From Seminavis robusta (taxonomy: Eukaryota; Bacillariophyta; Bacillariophyceae; Naviculales; Naviculaceae): a DNA stretch of 64,000 bases. The translations under genes were made by a program, and so were the position numbers. The notes under the pieces were generated by a model that saw only the letters and a program-made list of their open reading frames with translations, had not been told where the DNA came from and ran no database searches. How positions within the stretch are numbered: the first letter of the stretch is position 1; each line of letters begins with the position of its first letter. Shown in pieces: positions 54,015 to 64,000 of this stretch. Location of the stretch: the NCBI GenBank assembly GCA_903772945.1, contig CAICTM010000005.1, forward strand, positions 115,001 through 179,000. The letters are read 5' to 3'.

Positions 54015-55048
54015 GTTGCAATTGATAGGTATTGAATAGAAGATTGGTAGTAAGTAAAGGGAATTGAAAGTAGGGGGGTTGATCTGGCCTAGGCTTATCA
54101 ACAATCGCAAAAGTCTTCCTTGTTCGGTGGGGTATGCAACTCTAGCAATCCGGTTGAACAAAAAAGTGAGCTCATCATGGTGACATCCACCTCCAATTTT
54201 CGCCATGATGGATTCCTCCAGATTGAAATTTTGAAAAACGTCGCGATGAGATCAGACTGAGCCAGTGACAAGAAGAGATGGATCCACTGATGAGCACTGA
54301 TTTCGTGCTCTATAGCACCAAACAACACCCCACAAGACACTTCCTGGGCCTCTCAGAGTAGCATTGATGATAGCTGGACAGTGGTTGTTGTTGTTGACGA
54401 TGAAGGTGTTTGCTGCGGAGCTGCGGTCCCTTGCCCTGTTGCGCACGAAGGTGCGTGTGACGGAACCGGATGGATTTAATTGACGCTAAACACGACTAGA
54501 AGCGTTAGAGGAAACCATGGCTGGATGCCACCACCTTCTTATTTGACGCAGGGCGAGCAATTGTTTCCAGACCTGAGGCGTAGAAAGTACAGTTCAGCTT
54601 TGATGGCTTTCAATCCTTTAGTTGGCTCTCCATCGAACCATTCGAAACAAGGGTTTGTCTCCGTTCAGGTGAGTTGAGGACCATGGCGTTGTTGTATGAC
54701 TTGTGACGGCTACAGCTAGATAGAGCAAACAAAGACCTGTTACGACTATGTGTTCGAAGTAGTGCATGAGAAGGGCGTCTTCACCTTCTCTTGGCATCCT
54801 TTAGAACATTGGATGCAGTTGATGTATGTTACCTCTTACCTCGTTACTAAAATCAGTATCTCATCCGTCCTTGTTGCCGTTTGTTATCTGTTTTCATCAT
54901 TTCCTACAAACATCAGACGTACTCTGCTGTTTCCTGTCTTTTAGACACTCCTTCTTCGGTTAAATTGTTGGATAGCTCTTTGCTACCTTCGCCCGAAGAT
55001 CTATACCCCTTTTTCTTTTTTACTAAGTAAACAAACAAAACTACCAAG
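54015..55048. other. Intergenic between divergent hypothetical and P0 genes
   Basis: No gene recognised. The 80 nt before the P0 start are pyrimidine-rich (CTTCTTCGG, CCCCTTTTTC) and end AAACAAACAAAACTACCAAG before the ATG, a typical strong translation context. Confidence 0.5.
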
Positions 55049-56032
55049 ATGCCTCTCTCTGCCGAACGCAAAGCCGAATACTTCGAGCGCATGAAGGAGC
55101 TCATGTCAACCTACAACAAGGCATTCATTGTAGGTGTGGACAATGTGGGTTCCAACCAGCTCCAAACGACTCGTAAGACACTCCGTGGCAAGGCGGAAGT
55201 CCTCATGGGCAAGAACACCATGATGCGTAAAATCATTGCGGAATACGTTGAAGAGAATCCCGGAAGTCCCGTCGAAAAACTCTCCGAAGTCTGCCGTGGC
55301 AATGTCGGTTTCGTCTTTACGAATGACGATTTGGGTGACATTCGTACCGTGCTCGAATCCAACACGCGTCCCGCTCCTGCCAAAGTCGGTTCCTTGGCTC
55401 CCAGTAAGGTCGTTGTGCCCAAAGGACCCACTGGATGTGATCCCGGTCAAACTGCTTTTTTCCAAACCTTGCAAATTGCCACCAAGATTTCGCGTGGTCA
55501 AATTGAAATGGTGAACGATACCGACCTCATTCAAGAGGGAGAAAAGGTGACGGCATCGCAGGCAGCTCTCTTGCAAAAACTCGGCATTGAACCCTTTACG
55601 TACGGTCTCGTCCTCAAGGCCGTTTACGATTGCGGATCCCTCTTTGATGCCAAGGTGTTGGATATCACTGACGATGTCTTGGCGGCCAAATTCTGCGAAG
55701 CACTCAATCTCATTGCCAGTTTGTCGCTGGCTACGGGAATCCCCACGGAAGCATCCGTGCCACACAGTTTGGTCAATGCGTACCGTGCCGTGCTTGCCAT
55801 TACCATTAATTTGGAAGGCTACTCGTTTGCCAAGGCCGATGAAGTCAAGGAATACCTCAAGGATCCTAGCAAGTTTGTTGGATCCGGTGGTGGCGGCGGC
55901 GGAGGAGGAGGCGGCGGCGGTGGTGGCGGTGCCGCTGAAGCAGCTGCTCCCGAACCCGAGGAAGAAGAAGAAGAGGCCCCTGCGGGAGGTGGCTTGTTTG
56001 GTGATGATGCCGGCGGCGGTGGTGATTATTAG
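55049..56032 (+). CDS. RPLP0: 60S acidic ribosomal protein P0 (uL10)
   Basis: 327 residues, single exon. It forms the base of the ribosomal stalk and binds 28S rRNA and the P1/P2 dimers. Seen: the N-terminal rRNA-binding domain (ERKAEYFERMKELM..., TTRKTLRGKAEVLMGKNTMMRK), the archaeal/eukaryotic insertion (VPKGPTGCDPGQTAFFQTL), P1/P2-binding helices (SLVNAYRAVLAITI) and a flexible hinge with 15 consecutive Gly. The C-terminus, EEEEEEAPAGGGLFGDDAGGGGDY, lacks the SDDDMGFGLFD end of animals and plants that docks elongation factors; GGGLFGDD may do the job. Codon use is typical of a highly expressed gene. Confidence 0.97.
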   Translation: MPLSAERKAEYFERMKELMSTYNKAFIVGVDNVGSNQLQTTRKTLRGKAEVLMGKNTMMRKIIAEYVEENPGSPVEKLSEVCRGNVGFVFTNDDLGDIRTVLESNTRPAPAKVGSLAPSKVVVPKGPTGCDPGQTAFFQTLQIATKISRGQIEMVNDTDLIQEGEKVTASQAALLQKLGIEPFTYGLVLKAVYDCGSLFDAKVLDITDDVLAAKFCEALNLIASLSLATGIPTEASVPHSLVNAYRAVLAITINLEGYSFAKADEVKEYLKDPSKFVGSGGGGGGGGGGGGGGGAAEAAAPEPEEEEEEAPAGGGLFGDDAGGGGDY

Positions 56033-56267
56033 ATACTAGTACTACTACTACTGGTAGCTAATAAGAAGCAAATAGCAGCCCTTGCAATGATGACTACGTA
56101 ATAGGTGTTGCGATAGATCGGTGCACCTTGGAATGGTATAGCATTGTTTGATTGCATGCAGGGTGCGGAAGGACGTGGACGGACTTATATCCGATGTCTC
56201 CTTCATTTGTTCCTGTGTTTCTTCAAGCTGGATAGAGCCTCTGCCATACATACAAGCCCAAACTGCT

Positions 56268-58961
56268 TCAAAACGAGTTCCCATGAAAGACAGCTTCAAT
56301 GATCTCCCCTTCCTCTACTTCACCGTGCTCTCGAGCTCTTGGGGGCTTCCCTGTCTTGGCATGTCCTTGTCCTTCCTTCGGAGCAGCTCCTGATACTTGC
56401 ACGGTTGGCTTCTTTGGCTTGGTCTGCGTCATGCTACTACGTTGCTCTCCAACACTAATGGCCATCTTCGCCTGGGTTTGCATAGTTTTTGTGGCGGCGA
56501 CCTCTCTTGTGGGAGTGCTTTCGTGCTTCATGTTGTTCACAGCAGTGCCATGAGCCCGTGTCTTTTCTTTTCTTGGGATGGTGAATGTGGAAAGGTCAAG
56601 GTCACTGCTTGTGCCTGTCTTCTTCGTGTCAAGCTCTCCGTTTGTGTCCTCCGCTTCAACAGCATCCAGAGAAGGCTCCTTCACTTTCAAAGTCTGAACG
56701 TGTTGGCTTGGAGGCTCTTCGGTACCTGTACTCTTGGCGGGGCTTGTATCACGAGAACTGAGACTCCCCGAGTTTGTCGCCACGACTTTGTCATTTGATC
56801 GCGTCAAAGAGATCTCTCCCTTGGCTTCAACTTCTTGTATCTCGCAGGGATCCTTGGTAGACTTATCAGGATTGGCATTGACTAGTGCGCCAGGTGCCAA
56901 ATCAGTGGCTATTGCCTGACTTGACGGCCGCTTGTCATTGGGTTCATCGCTCTGCAAAGCACCATCCAACTCAGACCCCTTGCCCTCATTGGATTCTGTC
57001 TTGTGATCCTGTGAAGGGTTGTCAGCTGCCAGCTTGGAAGATCCGCCCTTTCCTTCCTCTTCTGCGGAATGGCCCTCTGTTGTTTTATCTTTTGCGACAG
57101 GCTCGGCGTTCTGGTCAAAGGTGCTTGGACTGCCGCAGGCTGGTTGCTTGTCATCCATGACACTGTGGTCTTTCGCATCTGCAGGCTCGTCATCGCTGTT
57201 GTCAACTTTGGAAAGCTTCGTTTCTGGACCATTCAAAATGTTGTCACTTGCCGACATGCAAGGCGAAGGTGTATCGTCTGCTTCGTTGTCTGAACGGGCA
57301 TCCTCCCTTGAAAAACCGTGCTGTTCTGTACTGTGTTTTGGTGAAGGGGAAACTTGTGTGGCTCCTCCATTGGATGCTTTCTGGTTGCCACCAACAGACT
57401 TCTCGGTAAACTCAGACTCAGGCTTTTCCTTGCAGGGCGCGAACGCCTCACTCATCGCAGTGGACCCTTCCATGGCTTCCTTCGTGGCATTCTCGGTTAG
57501 CATGACACAGCCATCAGTTTTTATGCTGGTTGGGTCTTCGCTCTGATTCGGGGCCTTGGTTGGAGCATTGCTAGCCGGCTCAGCCGCGTCCACCTTCTTT
57601 TCCTCGCCATCCGCAGGTTTCTCATCTCCCACCTTAGTAAACTCAGGCTCAGAGTTCTTGCAGGACACATTTGCTCCTTCCTGGGCTTTAACGGAGTCAT
57701 CGTCTTCACGCTCGGCTTGCTCTGAGCCACTTTCCGCGTTCTCTTCTCCAGGGCTGCGCTTCGGTGATTCTTTGGGAGAGAGATCTCCGTTTCCAGATTG
57801 TGGTTCCTCTTTGCCGCCATCCTCCCTGGTGGCATCATCCTTCTCCGCCATCGCACTGTCCTCTAGCACCTCCCTGGTTTCGTCTTGAACGGCTTGTTCA
57901 TCTGGGTTGCCCATCTCATCACCCTTCTCGGTAGGTTCAGTTGCTGGTTTGCAGCTCATGCTCCCCTTGGCTTGCTCTTTGGTTTGATCTTCGGCTTCCG
58001 CAGTCGGCGAGGGCTTGGCTGTAACTAAGGCATTAGGCGTTCCTTTCAAGAATGCTTTGCGAGACAAGCAGTGCTTCTTGCCCCTGCCCTTGTATTCTGG
58101 GTCAACATCCAAGAGCCCAGCTTCCTTCAGCTCCTTCAAAGCACCACTAAAAGAGTGGGATCTGTCACTGATGCCAATTAGAGCGGCGAGTTCCTTTCTG
58201 GCAAGCGATCCGTGCTCTTTGAGCAAGTCAAAGATTTCCTTGCCTCTCTTCATCTTCAAGCGCCCCTTCAGGTACGCTTCGTACGCTTCCTGGCTGCAAG
58301 ACACATTGTTCATATCCATGTCGTCACCATTCGCAACATGAGCAATCCCAACTTCCGTCAATTCATAATTGCCCATTACAGCGTCGGATGCAACCATACC
58401 GTCTGCCGTAAGCTGCTTGAAGGCATTGATCCAGTTTGTCGAGCGTTCATGGTGCCCATGCTCCCTGCTGATTTCTTTGAAGTGGACTTTCTTGGCGCCA
58501 AACCTGAAGTTCCGCTTCAGAACCGCCAGAATCTGCTGATCAAAGGGGATATCACTCTTGGGTTTGGTAGAACCCTTTGTCTTTTTGGTACGTGAAGTTT
58601 TGCACTTGGATTGACTGGTTTCCTTTCGCTTCTTCCCCGTCTTAACTTTGTCTGCCTTGGCCTTTGCTGGTAGGTCGTCAGCGCTTTTGGCTTGGTTCAA
58701 AGCCTTCTCGGAGGTGCCATCAACATTGTCTTGAGTTGTCGCCACGCCGACGTGTTCTCCTGACTCTTTGGTCTTCGTTCGTTTCTTGTCCTTACCAGGG
58801 CTTTCGTTCTGGGATCTCTTGACGCTCTTCGATGCTCGTGTCTTTTTCTTGGTGGTGGATTCCGCTAACTCCTGTGCTAGCTTCTCTTTGGTTTCATCAG
58901 TTCCGCCGTCACCAACCCTCAGGGTTGCTTCACCGGCGGAAGATTCCTTGGGTTTGGGCAT
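56268..58961 (-). CDS. Probable nuclear protein with two winged-helix-like domains and a long acidic tail
   Basis: 897 residues, single exon. The N-terminal 130 residues are Lys/Arg/Ser-rich with nuclear-signal-like runs (KKKTRASKSVKR, GKKRKE). Residues about 138-215 (DQQILAVLKRNF, HGHHERSTNWINAFKQL, MGNYELTEVG) and about 240-310 (KRGKEIFDLLKEHG, RKELAALIGIS, FSGALKELKEAGLL) each read as three helices plus a short wing. The remaining 580 residues are Glu/Ser/Asp/Lys-rich and disordered, with no repeats of fixed length. DNA- or chromatin-binding is inferred from these features. Not assigned to a named family. Confidence 0.65.
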   Translation of the reverse strand: MPKPKESSAGEATLRVGDGGTDETKEKLAQELAESTTKKKTRASKSVKRSQNESPGKDKKRTKTKESGEHVGVATTQDNVDGTSEKALNQAKSADDLPAKAKADKVKTGKKRKETSQSKCKTSRTKKTKGSTKPKSDIPFDQQILAVLKRNFRFGAKKVHFKEISREHGHHERSTNWINAFKQLTADGMVASDAVMGNYELTEVGIAHVANGDDMDMNNVSCSQEAYEAYLKGRLKMKRGKEIFDLLKEHGSLARKELAALIGISDRSHSFSGALKELKEAGLLDVDPEYKGRGKKHCLSRKAFLKGTPNALVTAKPSPTAEAEDQTKEQAKGSMSCKPATEPTEKGDEMGNPDEQAVQDETREVLEDSAMAEKDDATREDGGKEEPQSGNGDLSPKESPKRSPGEENAESGSEQAEREDDDSVKAQEGANVSCKNSEPEFTKVGDEKPADGEEKKVDAAEPASNAPTKAPNQSEDPTSIKTDGCVMLTENATKEAMEGSTAMSEAFAPCKEKPESEFTEKSVGGNQKASNGGATQVSPSPKHSTEQHGFSREDARSDNEADDTPSPCMSASDNILNGPETKLSKVDNSDDEPADAKDHSVMDDKQPACGSPSTFDQNAEPVAKDKTTEGHSAEEEGKGGSSKLAADNPSQDHKTESNEGKGSELDGALQSDEPNDKRPSSQAIATDLAPGALVNANPDKSTKDPCEIQEVEAKGEISLTRSNDKVVATNSGSLSSRDTSPAKSTGTEEPPSQHVQTLKVKEPSLDAVEAEDTNGELDTKKTGTSSDLDLSTFTIPRKEKTRAHGTAVNNMKHESTPTREVAATKTMQTQAKMAISVGEQRSSMTQTKPKKPTVQVSGAAPKEGQGHAKTGKPPRAREHGEVEEGEIIEAVFHGNSF

Positions 58962-59360
58962 GGGGAGAGACAGAGTAGCGAAATGCTTGACTTTACTTTT
59001 CTGGCTTGACTGTTTGAAAAACTGTTTCAGAGAGGCATACTCGTAGTCTCCATGAGTACCGGTAGCCAGATAAGGTCCTTTGCGATTGCGTCAACACGCT
59101 GAGCAACGCCATCCTCGGTGGAGTTTCCACGGTGCCTGTGAGATGGACTGGCCCCGCGTCAAAAGCTTTGTAAAAACGAGAAAAGTAAAAAATGGATTCT
59201 CGTCCATAAAATACAAAACGGAGGGTGTCATTGCCCAAGGCTCCAAGGACCAAGGAGGCGTCGACCATCACTTCGAGGACAACAGCAAGAGACCATTGCT
59301 GCTAGCTAGCTCCAGTAGTTGCCTGTATTTACTGGTCGCCCTGATAAGAAAGGAAGTAAG
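58962..59360. other. Intergenic between divergent genes
   Basis: Short divergent promoter region. No further feature seen. Confidence 0.45.
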
Positions 59361-60216
59361 ATGAGTGCCGAAACGCAATCGGCCCGGGGCAAAAGAGATG
59401 TCGAAGACTCACAAGAGGACGAAAACAGCACGAGCAACAACAAGCGTCAGAAGAAGAATTCAATCCTGCCGATGATCTAATCTGCCCCATCACCAGAGAG
59501 CTCCCCTTGGTTCCTGTCAATGCTTGGATGGTCGCACATATGAAGAAGAGGCAATCAAGACTCACTTCAACACACAGCGTGACCGTGGTGCTGCAATCAA
59601 ATCCCCAATCACCAATAAACCAATGGGAGACACCCTTGTGCCTGCCACGCAAATCAAAAGCTTGATTGAGACTTTGATCGAGAATGGTGTTATTCAAGGC
59701 GATTTGGTGGAATCTTGGAACAAAAAATCCCAGCAGATGAAGGAGAAGGAAGAATTGCTACAAAAGACAAATGATGGCAATGAGGGCATGCTGAAAGTGG
59801 TAGAAGGTTTTGCCAGAGGAGTCAATGGTTTTGAGAAGAACCGACCCAAAGCATATCGTTGGTGCCAAAAGTTGCATGATGTTGGCAGCGTGAAAGGAAG
59901 AGCTCGTCTTGGTGAATATCTTGTGAAAGGCCTGGGAACTCAGAAATCATTCACACTTGGCATGCTGCACTTGGGCCAGGCTGCGTTTGCAGGATCTGAT
60001 CTAGCTGCATATTTGCTTGGATATGCTTTTGCCAAGGGAAAATATGGCATGCCTGTGAAAGAAAAAGAAGCCATTTTTTGGTTCCGCAAGTGCTTGGGAC
60101 CTTGTGCATACTCACATTTGAGTAGCAAAACGAAAGCGAAAGCACAAGAACACTTGAACGAGCTACTGGACAACCAGAATAGAGGTTCTGACGAGGGATC
60201 TGCTTCCTCTGACTAA
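59361..60216 (+). pseudogene. U-box plus Sel1-like repeat protein gene with two frame changes
   Basis: The coding signal passes through three frames within 170 nt. From ATG 59361 a charged N-terminus runs to about 59460; then FNPADDLICPITRELPLVPVNA, the first half of a U-box, runs to about 59520; then DGRTYEEEAI, its second half, continues to TGA 60216. Each step is one nucleotide short of being in frame. The last part (59524-60216) has Sel1-type repeats (AYRWCQKLHDVGSVKGRARLGEYL, AAYLLGYAFAKGKYG) and a charged end. A U-box protein of this kind would be an E3 ubiquitin ligase. Either the gene is newly broken or the assembly has two single-base errors; the intact Sel1 part argues for recent or technical cause. 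Confidence 0.6.
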
Positions 60217-60433
60217 ACAAATGGGAACGACAATTTGTTGCTCTTCTTTCGATTGCACGCATCGAAAGCATCTGTATCGGTACAGACAAACAACCTCTTT
60301 CGTCTCCTCTCTGCCTTCTGAACTCTGTAGCTGATGTGGCATGCTCTAAATTAGTTGTAGAAAGATACTAGTAAGTAGATTGTTCTTTGTTGCCGACCAG
60401 TCTCTATGTTTCCTTCTTGCTAATACTAGTAAT

Positions 60434-62827
60434 CTATTTCTTGTTTTTCTTTCCTTTCTTGGCTCGTGCCCTCACATTGGGATCTAGCTCGGCTTTGCGC
60501 AGTCTCACATTGTCGGGAGTCACTTCAATGATCTCGTCTTGTGACATGTAGCCAATCAATTCTTCGACCGACAGTCGCTTGGGTGGTGGCAGGACGATCT
60601 TTTCGTCCTTGGCTTGAGTCCGCATATTGGTCAAATCCTTGGCTTTCACAGGATTGACATCCATGTCGATATCGCGGCTCTTGGCGCTCTCGCCAATGAC
60701 CATTCCCTGGTACACCATATCGCCGGGTTCAATGAAAAGGGTCCCTCTCTGCGCCAAGTTCCCCAAAGAAAAGGCCGTTGCCTTGCCCTGAACCATGCTG
60801 ACAATTTTGGAGCGAGAGGAATCCAAGCCCAACTGACCGGCATACAGTCGATCCTCCAGGTAGCAATGATTGACAACGGCGGTTCCCTTGGTGGCGGTAG
60901 CAATTTCGGAGCTGAAACCCAGCAAACCGCGCGATGGGACTTCAAACATCAACCGTGTCTTGCCGTCGGCATTTTCCGTCATTTCCATGAGTATTCCCTT
61001 CCGGTCACCCGTCAAGGAACTGACAACCGTTCCTGAAAACTCACTGTCCACATCCACAATGACTTCTTCAAACGGTTCGAGTTTCTTTTTCGTGTCGGGG
61101 CACTCTTTCATCAGGATACGGGGAGGTGAAATCATGAGTTCAAATCCCTCCCGCCTCATTTGCTCTGCCAGGATCCCCAGCTGGAGTTCTCCTCTCGCCA
61201 GTACAACTGTCTTCTCCGAGTCTGTTTCACTCTTGGCGACCGATAAGGTCACATTGTTGTCGGTTTCCTGAAAGAGACGATCACGGACTTTGGAGGACGT
61301 CACAATGGTTCCTTCCATTCCCGACAGCGGACCCGTGTTGGCTCCAAACTCCATCGACAATGTGGGTGGTGCGACAGGTGGTGTCTCAATGGGTTGTTTC
61401 ACAGGATTCTCAGCTCCAGTGACGGTATCCCCCACTGCCATGTGTTCTGGGACTCCCACCAACGTGACAATATCTCCAGCATGCGCCATTCCATCTTCCA
61501 AGGGCGTTCGAGAAATCCCTCGATTGACACAGATTCCTCCCAAAGTTGTCGCATCCGTGTTTTCCATAGGTCCTTCTCTCGGAATGACTTGTACCTTATC
61601 ATTCAAGGCAATAGACCCCGAAACAATGCGACCCGTACAGGTCCGCCCCATGTACGTGTCCATCCCGACCGTGACAGCGGCCAAAGCAAAGGGTTGCACT
61701 TCATCTGCTGCTGTTGTTTCGTATTGTCGAATGGCTGGTTCTGGGACATGCCCCAACATGGCATCTAGCAATACTTTCATGCTGGTGCTTTCGGATGGTT
61801 GCACTTTTCCACTGGCCAATTGGTAGGCGGTGTCCAGATCGTCCGTCATCCATCCTTCCCGGGCACTGCCATAGAGCGTGGGATAATCCATTTGTTCATC
61901 GGTTGCGCCCAGTGCATCAAAGAGATCCAACAAGTCCGATTCCGTTTCACCAGACTCCAATCGTGCAATGGCATTGGGTCGGTCCACCTTGTTGAGGACC
62001 ACTAGAGGCTTGAGTCCCAATGCCAACGATCGACTCAGCACGTATTTGGTTTGCGTCATGGGGCCTTCGCCGGCATCGACCAACAGGCACACTCCATCCA
62101 CCATGCTCAATATACGATCGACTTCCCCCGAAAAATCGGCATGGCCGGGAGTATCGACACAGTTGATTGTAATAGTATCATCGGTACTGCTGCTGTTGTA
62201 CGTTAATCGAGTCACTTTGCTGGTAATGGTAATGCCACGTTCTTGTTCCAATTCTCCCGAATCCATCAATCGATCCGACAAGCCATCTGCCGCCTGCGTC
62301 GTTGCCAAGAGTTTGTCGACCAGTGTCGTCTTGCCGTGATCGACATGAGCTGCAATTTTAAGGCAAGAAAAACGGATAATCCGTGAGAAAAATGAATGGA
62401 ATGGAATGAAATGAAACTCCTGAAACTTCCATAGGATAGCTCCACGAACATTCTATTCTACATAATAAATGTCAGACATACCAATAATGGCCACATTTCG
62501 AACCCCAGGGCGATGGCCAATGGTAAAACTTTCAGGAGTATCGCTGTCGCTGTCGTCACTGTCCGTGTTGGGAGCTGTAGAGGAGAAACATCTTGTTGAC
62601 AGCTGGCGATGATTAAGGGATGAAGACGCATGGCTCGTCGTCGCATATGACAGCAAGGAGGATACTCTCCTCAAGGCCTTTTCATGACAACGTCCATTGT
62701 CGGAACAAACAGAATCTTGTGGTTGGAGTTCCCATGAGAAACTAGTATTGGCCGATGATAAGAGACGAGAAACATTGGCTGCATCAGGGCGACGGCGCCG
62801 AAACTGGTGAACGGCAGAACGGATCAT
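60434..62827 (-). CDS. typA: TypA/BipA translational GTPase, organellar, two exons
   Basis: Exon 1 62827-62482 and exon 2 62349-60434 (132-nt intron GTATGT...TTGCAG) give 753 residues. The ATG at 62827 is used because the longer frame begins with TTG. The N-terminus is Arg/Ser-rich without acidic residues for 35 positions (MIRSAVHQFRRRRPDAANVSRLLSS), a mitochondrial-type presequence. GTPase motifs: G1 AHVDHGKTTL (across the splice junction), switch I ERGITITSK, G3 DTPGHADF, G4 NKVDRP. Domain II, EF-G-like domains III and V, and the BipA-specific C-terminal domain (SRGLLGFSSE, VYQGMVIGE, TNMRTQAKDE) follow. It aids ribosome function or assembly, often under stress. Plastid targeting cannot be excluded. 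Confidence 0.95.
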
Positions 62828-64000
62828 GGTTTTTGTGGCTCTCAAGCAATATTAAGACAACGGATCAATGCTACATGTACTTCTACAACAACAACGCACT
62901 GCGTTGGAGTGAGAAAATAGTGACGATGTTGTTCCAAGAGGCAATGACGACAAAAAGATTTTGGATGGCAGAGAGCCGAAAAATGATTCCGATCCGGACG
63001 AAGGAAGGACATCGTGGGAGATCAAAGTGGAAAATATATGAGTCGGTTGAGCTGTTTGTTGACAATACACCGAACGTGGAAATTAGGTAAATCGTGGGAA
63101 AATGGAAATTTAACGTGGAAAACGGAACGTGGGTGAAGCCATGCAGGAACTCCCGAACAGACAAGTAGTCTAGTGAACATGTACATTGTAGTCGAACTGT
63201 TTTGAAGGTCTCTTCAAAGCTTCCATCGTTCATGCCGAAACTACCACCTGGCTAGCTAGCTGGCCAGCTAGTAGGCCATAGCTGGATGCTGTCGAATACT
63301 GCAATACTGCCTGCATGACACGAGCGAAGCCTGGTATACAGCCAGCCATGATACATGTACTGGTGTAGTATTTAGTTGGGTTGACTGACTGATCCTTTGC
63401 ATGCTTGGGCAGCCAGCTTGCATACTGTACATCCTGCCGCCTGCCTAGGTCCTCGCTCCCTTGCTTGATATGCTACCGGTACCGTACACCAGCCAGAAGA
63501 GGAGGTGTCGGTCTCGCTGATGGTGCCAGCCTCCTCCTGAACCGTGGCGGAACATGCCAGCCAGCTGCCACTTTCGCAAAGGGGCGCTGCTACAGTCACC
63601 TCTTGCCGGCTAATCTTGATTGCTTTTGTCTCAAAGCCTATTGTCAGAACAGACAGCTGGACAACATGATGAAGAAAAGCCAACCACTCAAAGCTGGTTT
63701 GGAGGATTATGGATTGCCATGGATCAAGCGTGAAGTCACCAAGTGTGCCACCAGCCACCATCCCGATTTGATGCATGAGGATTGACAGGAGCGTATCTTT
63801 TGGGGTTGCTCACCTCAACCAGAACAGAAGCAAGAAGATAAGAAGATGATTGCCGGTTACCCTCCATCATCCAAACAACGATCAGCCAGATTGTGGTGTT
63901 CGTTTACAGCCGGATCAAGATTGGGTGTGACCATGCATGCATCCAGCATGTACCGGTACTAATACAGCTCCGGCACCCGGCACCATGCACATTGCGTCCA
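62828..64000. other. Intergenic to window end
   Basis: About 1.2 kb. Reading frames on both strands at 63372-63785 overlap each other and have no recognisable content. CTAGCTAGCTGGCCAGCTAG palindrome-like sequence at 63251-63270. Nothing supported. Confidence 0.5.

Noticed and set aside
53791-54039. Forward frame with Leu/Val-rich hydrophobic run
   Set aside because: Produced by antisense of Asn/Asp-rich coding repeats in the hypothetical gene 52212-54014.
63372-63785. Two overlapping frames of about 130 codons on opposite strands
   Set aside because: Mirror images of each other, without domains or codon bias like the neighbours.

Overview
This is nuclear DNA from a photosynthetic stramenopile, most likely a pennate diatom. 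Several N-termini are diatom-type bipartite plastid presequences, a signal peptide followed by an ASAFAP-like Ala/Phe site (EF-hand protein, plastid terminal oxidase, HCF136, glutaredoxin, aromatic amino acid permease). Introns are few, about 70-130 nt, with GT-AG ends. Leucine-rich-repeat receptor-like proteins and cAR/GCR1-like seven-helix receptors are abundant, and TAGC microsatellites are scattered throughout. The exact species is an inference; a Seminavis-like genome would fit.

Layout. 1-9.6 kb: a 5'-truncated methyltransferase-like gene, a GH27 alpha-galactosidase, a 1003-residue DRE-TIM (HMGL-like) protein, an mPGES-2-like GST and a plastid EF-hand protein. 9.6-18.4 kb: an intergenic stretch, plastid terminal oxidase (4 exons), a PhoD-like phosphatase (3 exons) and a CYP7/CYP8-like P450. 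18.5-29.4 kb: four seven-helix receptor genes, two of them made by a tandem segmental duplication of about 3.7 kb whose junction cuts a copy of the third; the left unit also carries a MITE-like element with 41-bp inverted ends and a CCCCTTA minisatellite. 30.3-36.6 kb: a hypothetical acidic protein, a secreted Pro/Thr/Trp repeat protein, and a plastid glutaredoxin with an in-frame TGA at the first active-site cysteine and a SECIS-like hairpin downstream. 37.0-42.2 kb: HCF136, an array of ATTCTTAAGAAT palindromes, a LAMTOR4-like protein and COX15. 42.5-51.3 kb: two single-pass LRR proteins flanking a plastid aromatic amino acid permease. 52.2-62.8 kb: an unrecognised 600-residue protein, ribosomal protein P0, a winged-helix-like protein, a frame-broken U-box/Sel1 gene and an organellar TypA/BipA GTPase.

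The genes do not form one pathway. The plastid set (PTOX, HCF136, Sec-glutaredoxin, EF-hand, permease) concerns photosynthetic electron transport, photosystem II assembly and redox or solute balance. The receptor set (four seven-helix proteins, two LRR proteins) concerns sensing at the cell surface. The best candidate for something new is the selenocysteine glutaredoxin with its SECIS candidate (35811-36572). The receptor duplication and the palindrome array come next.
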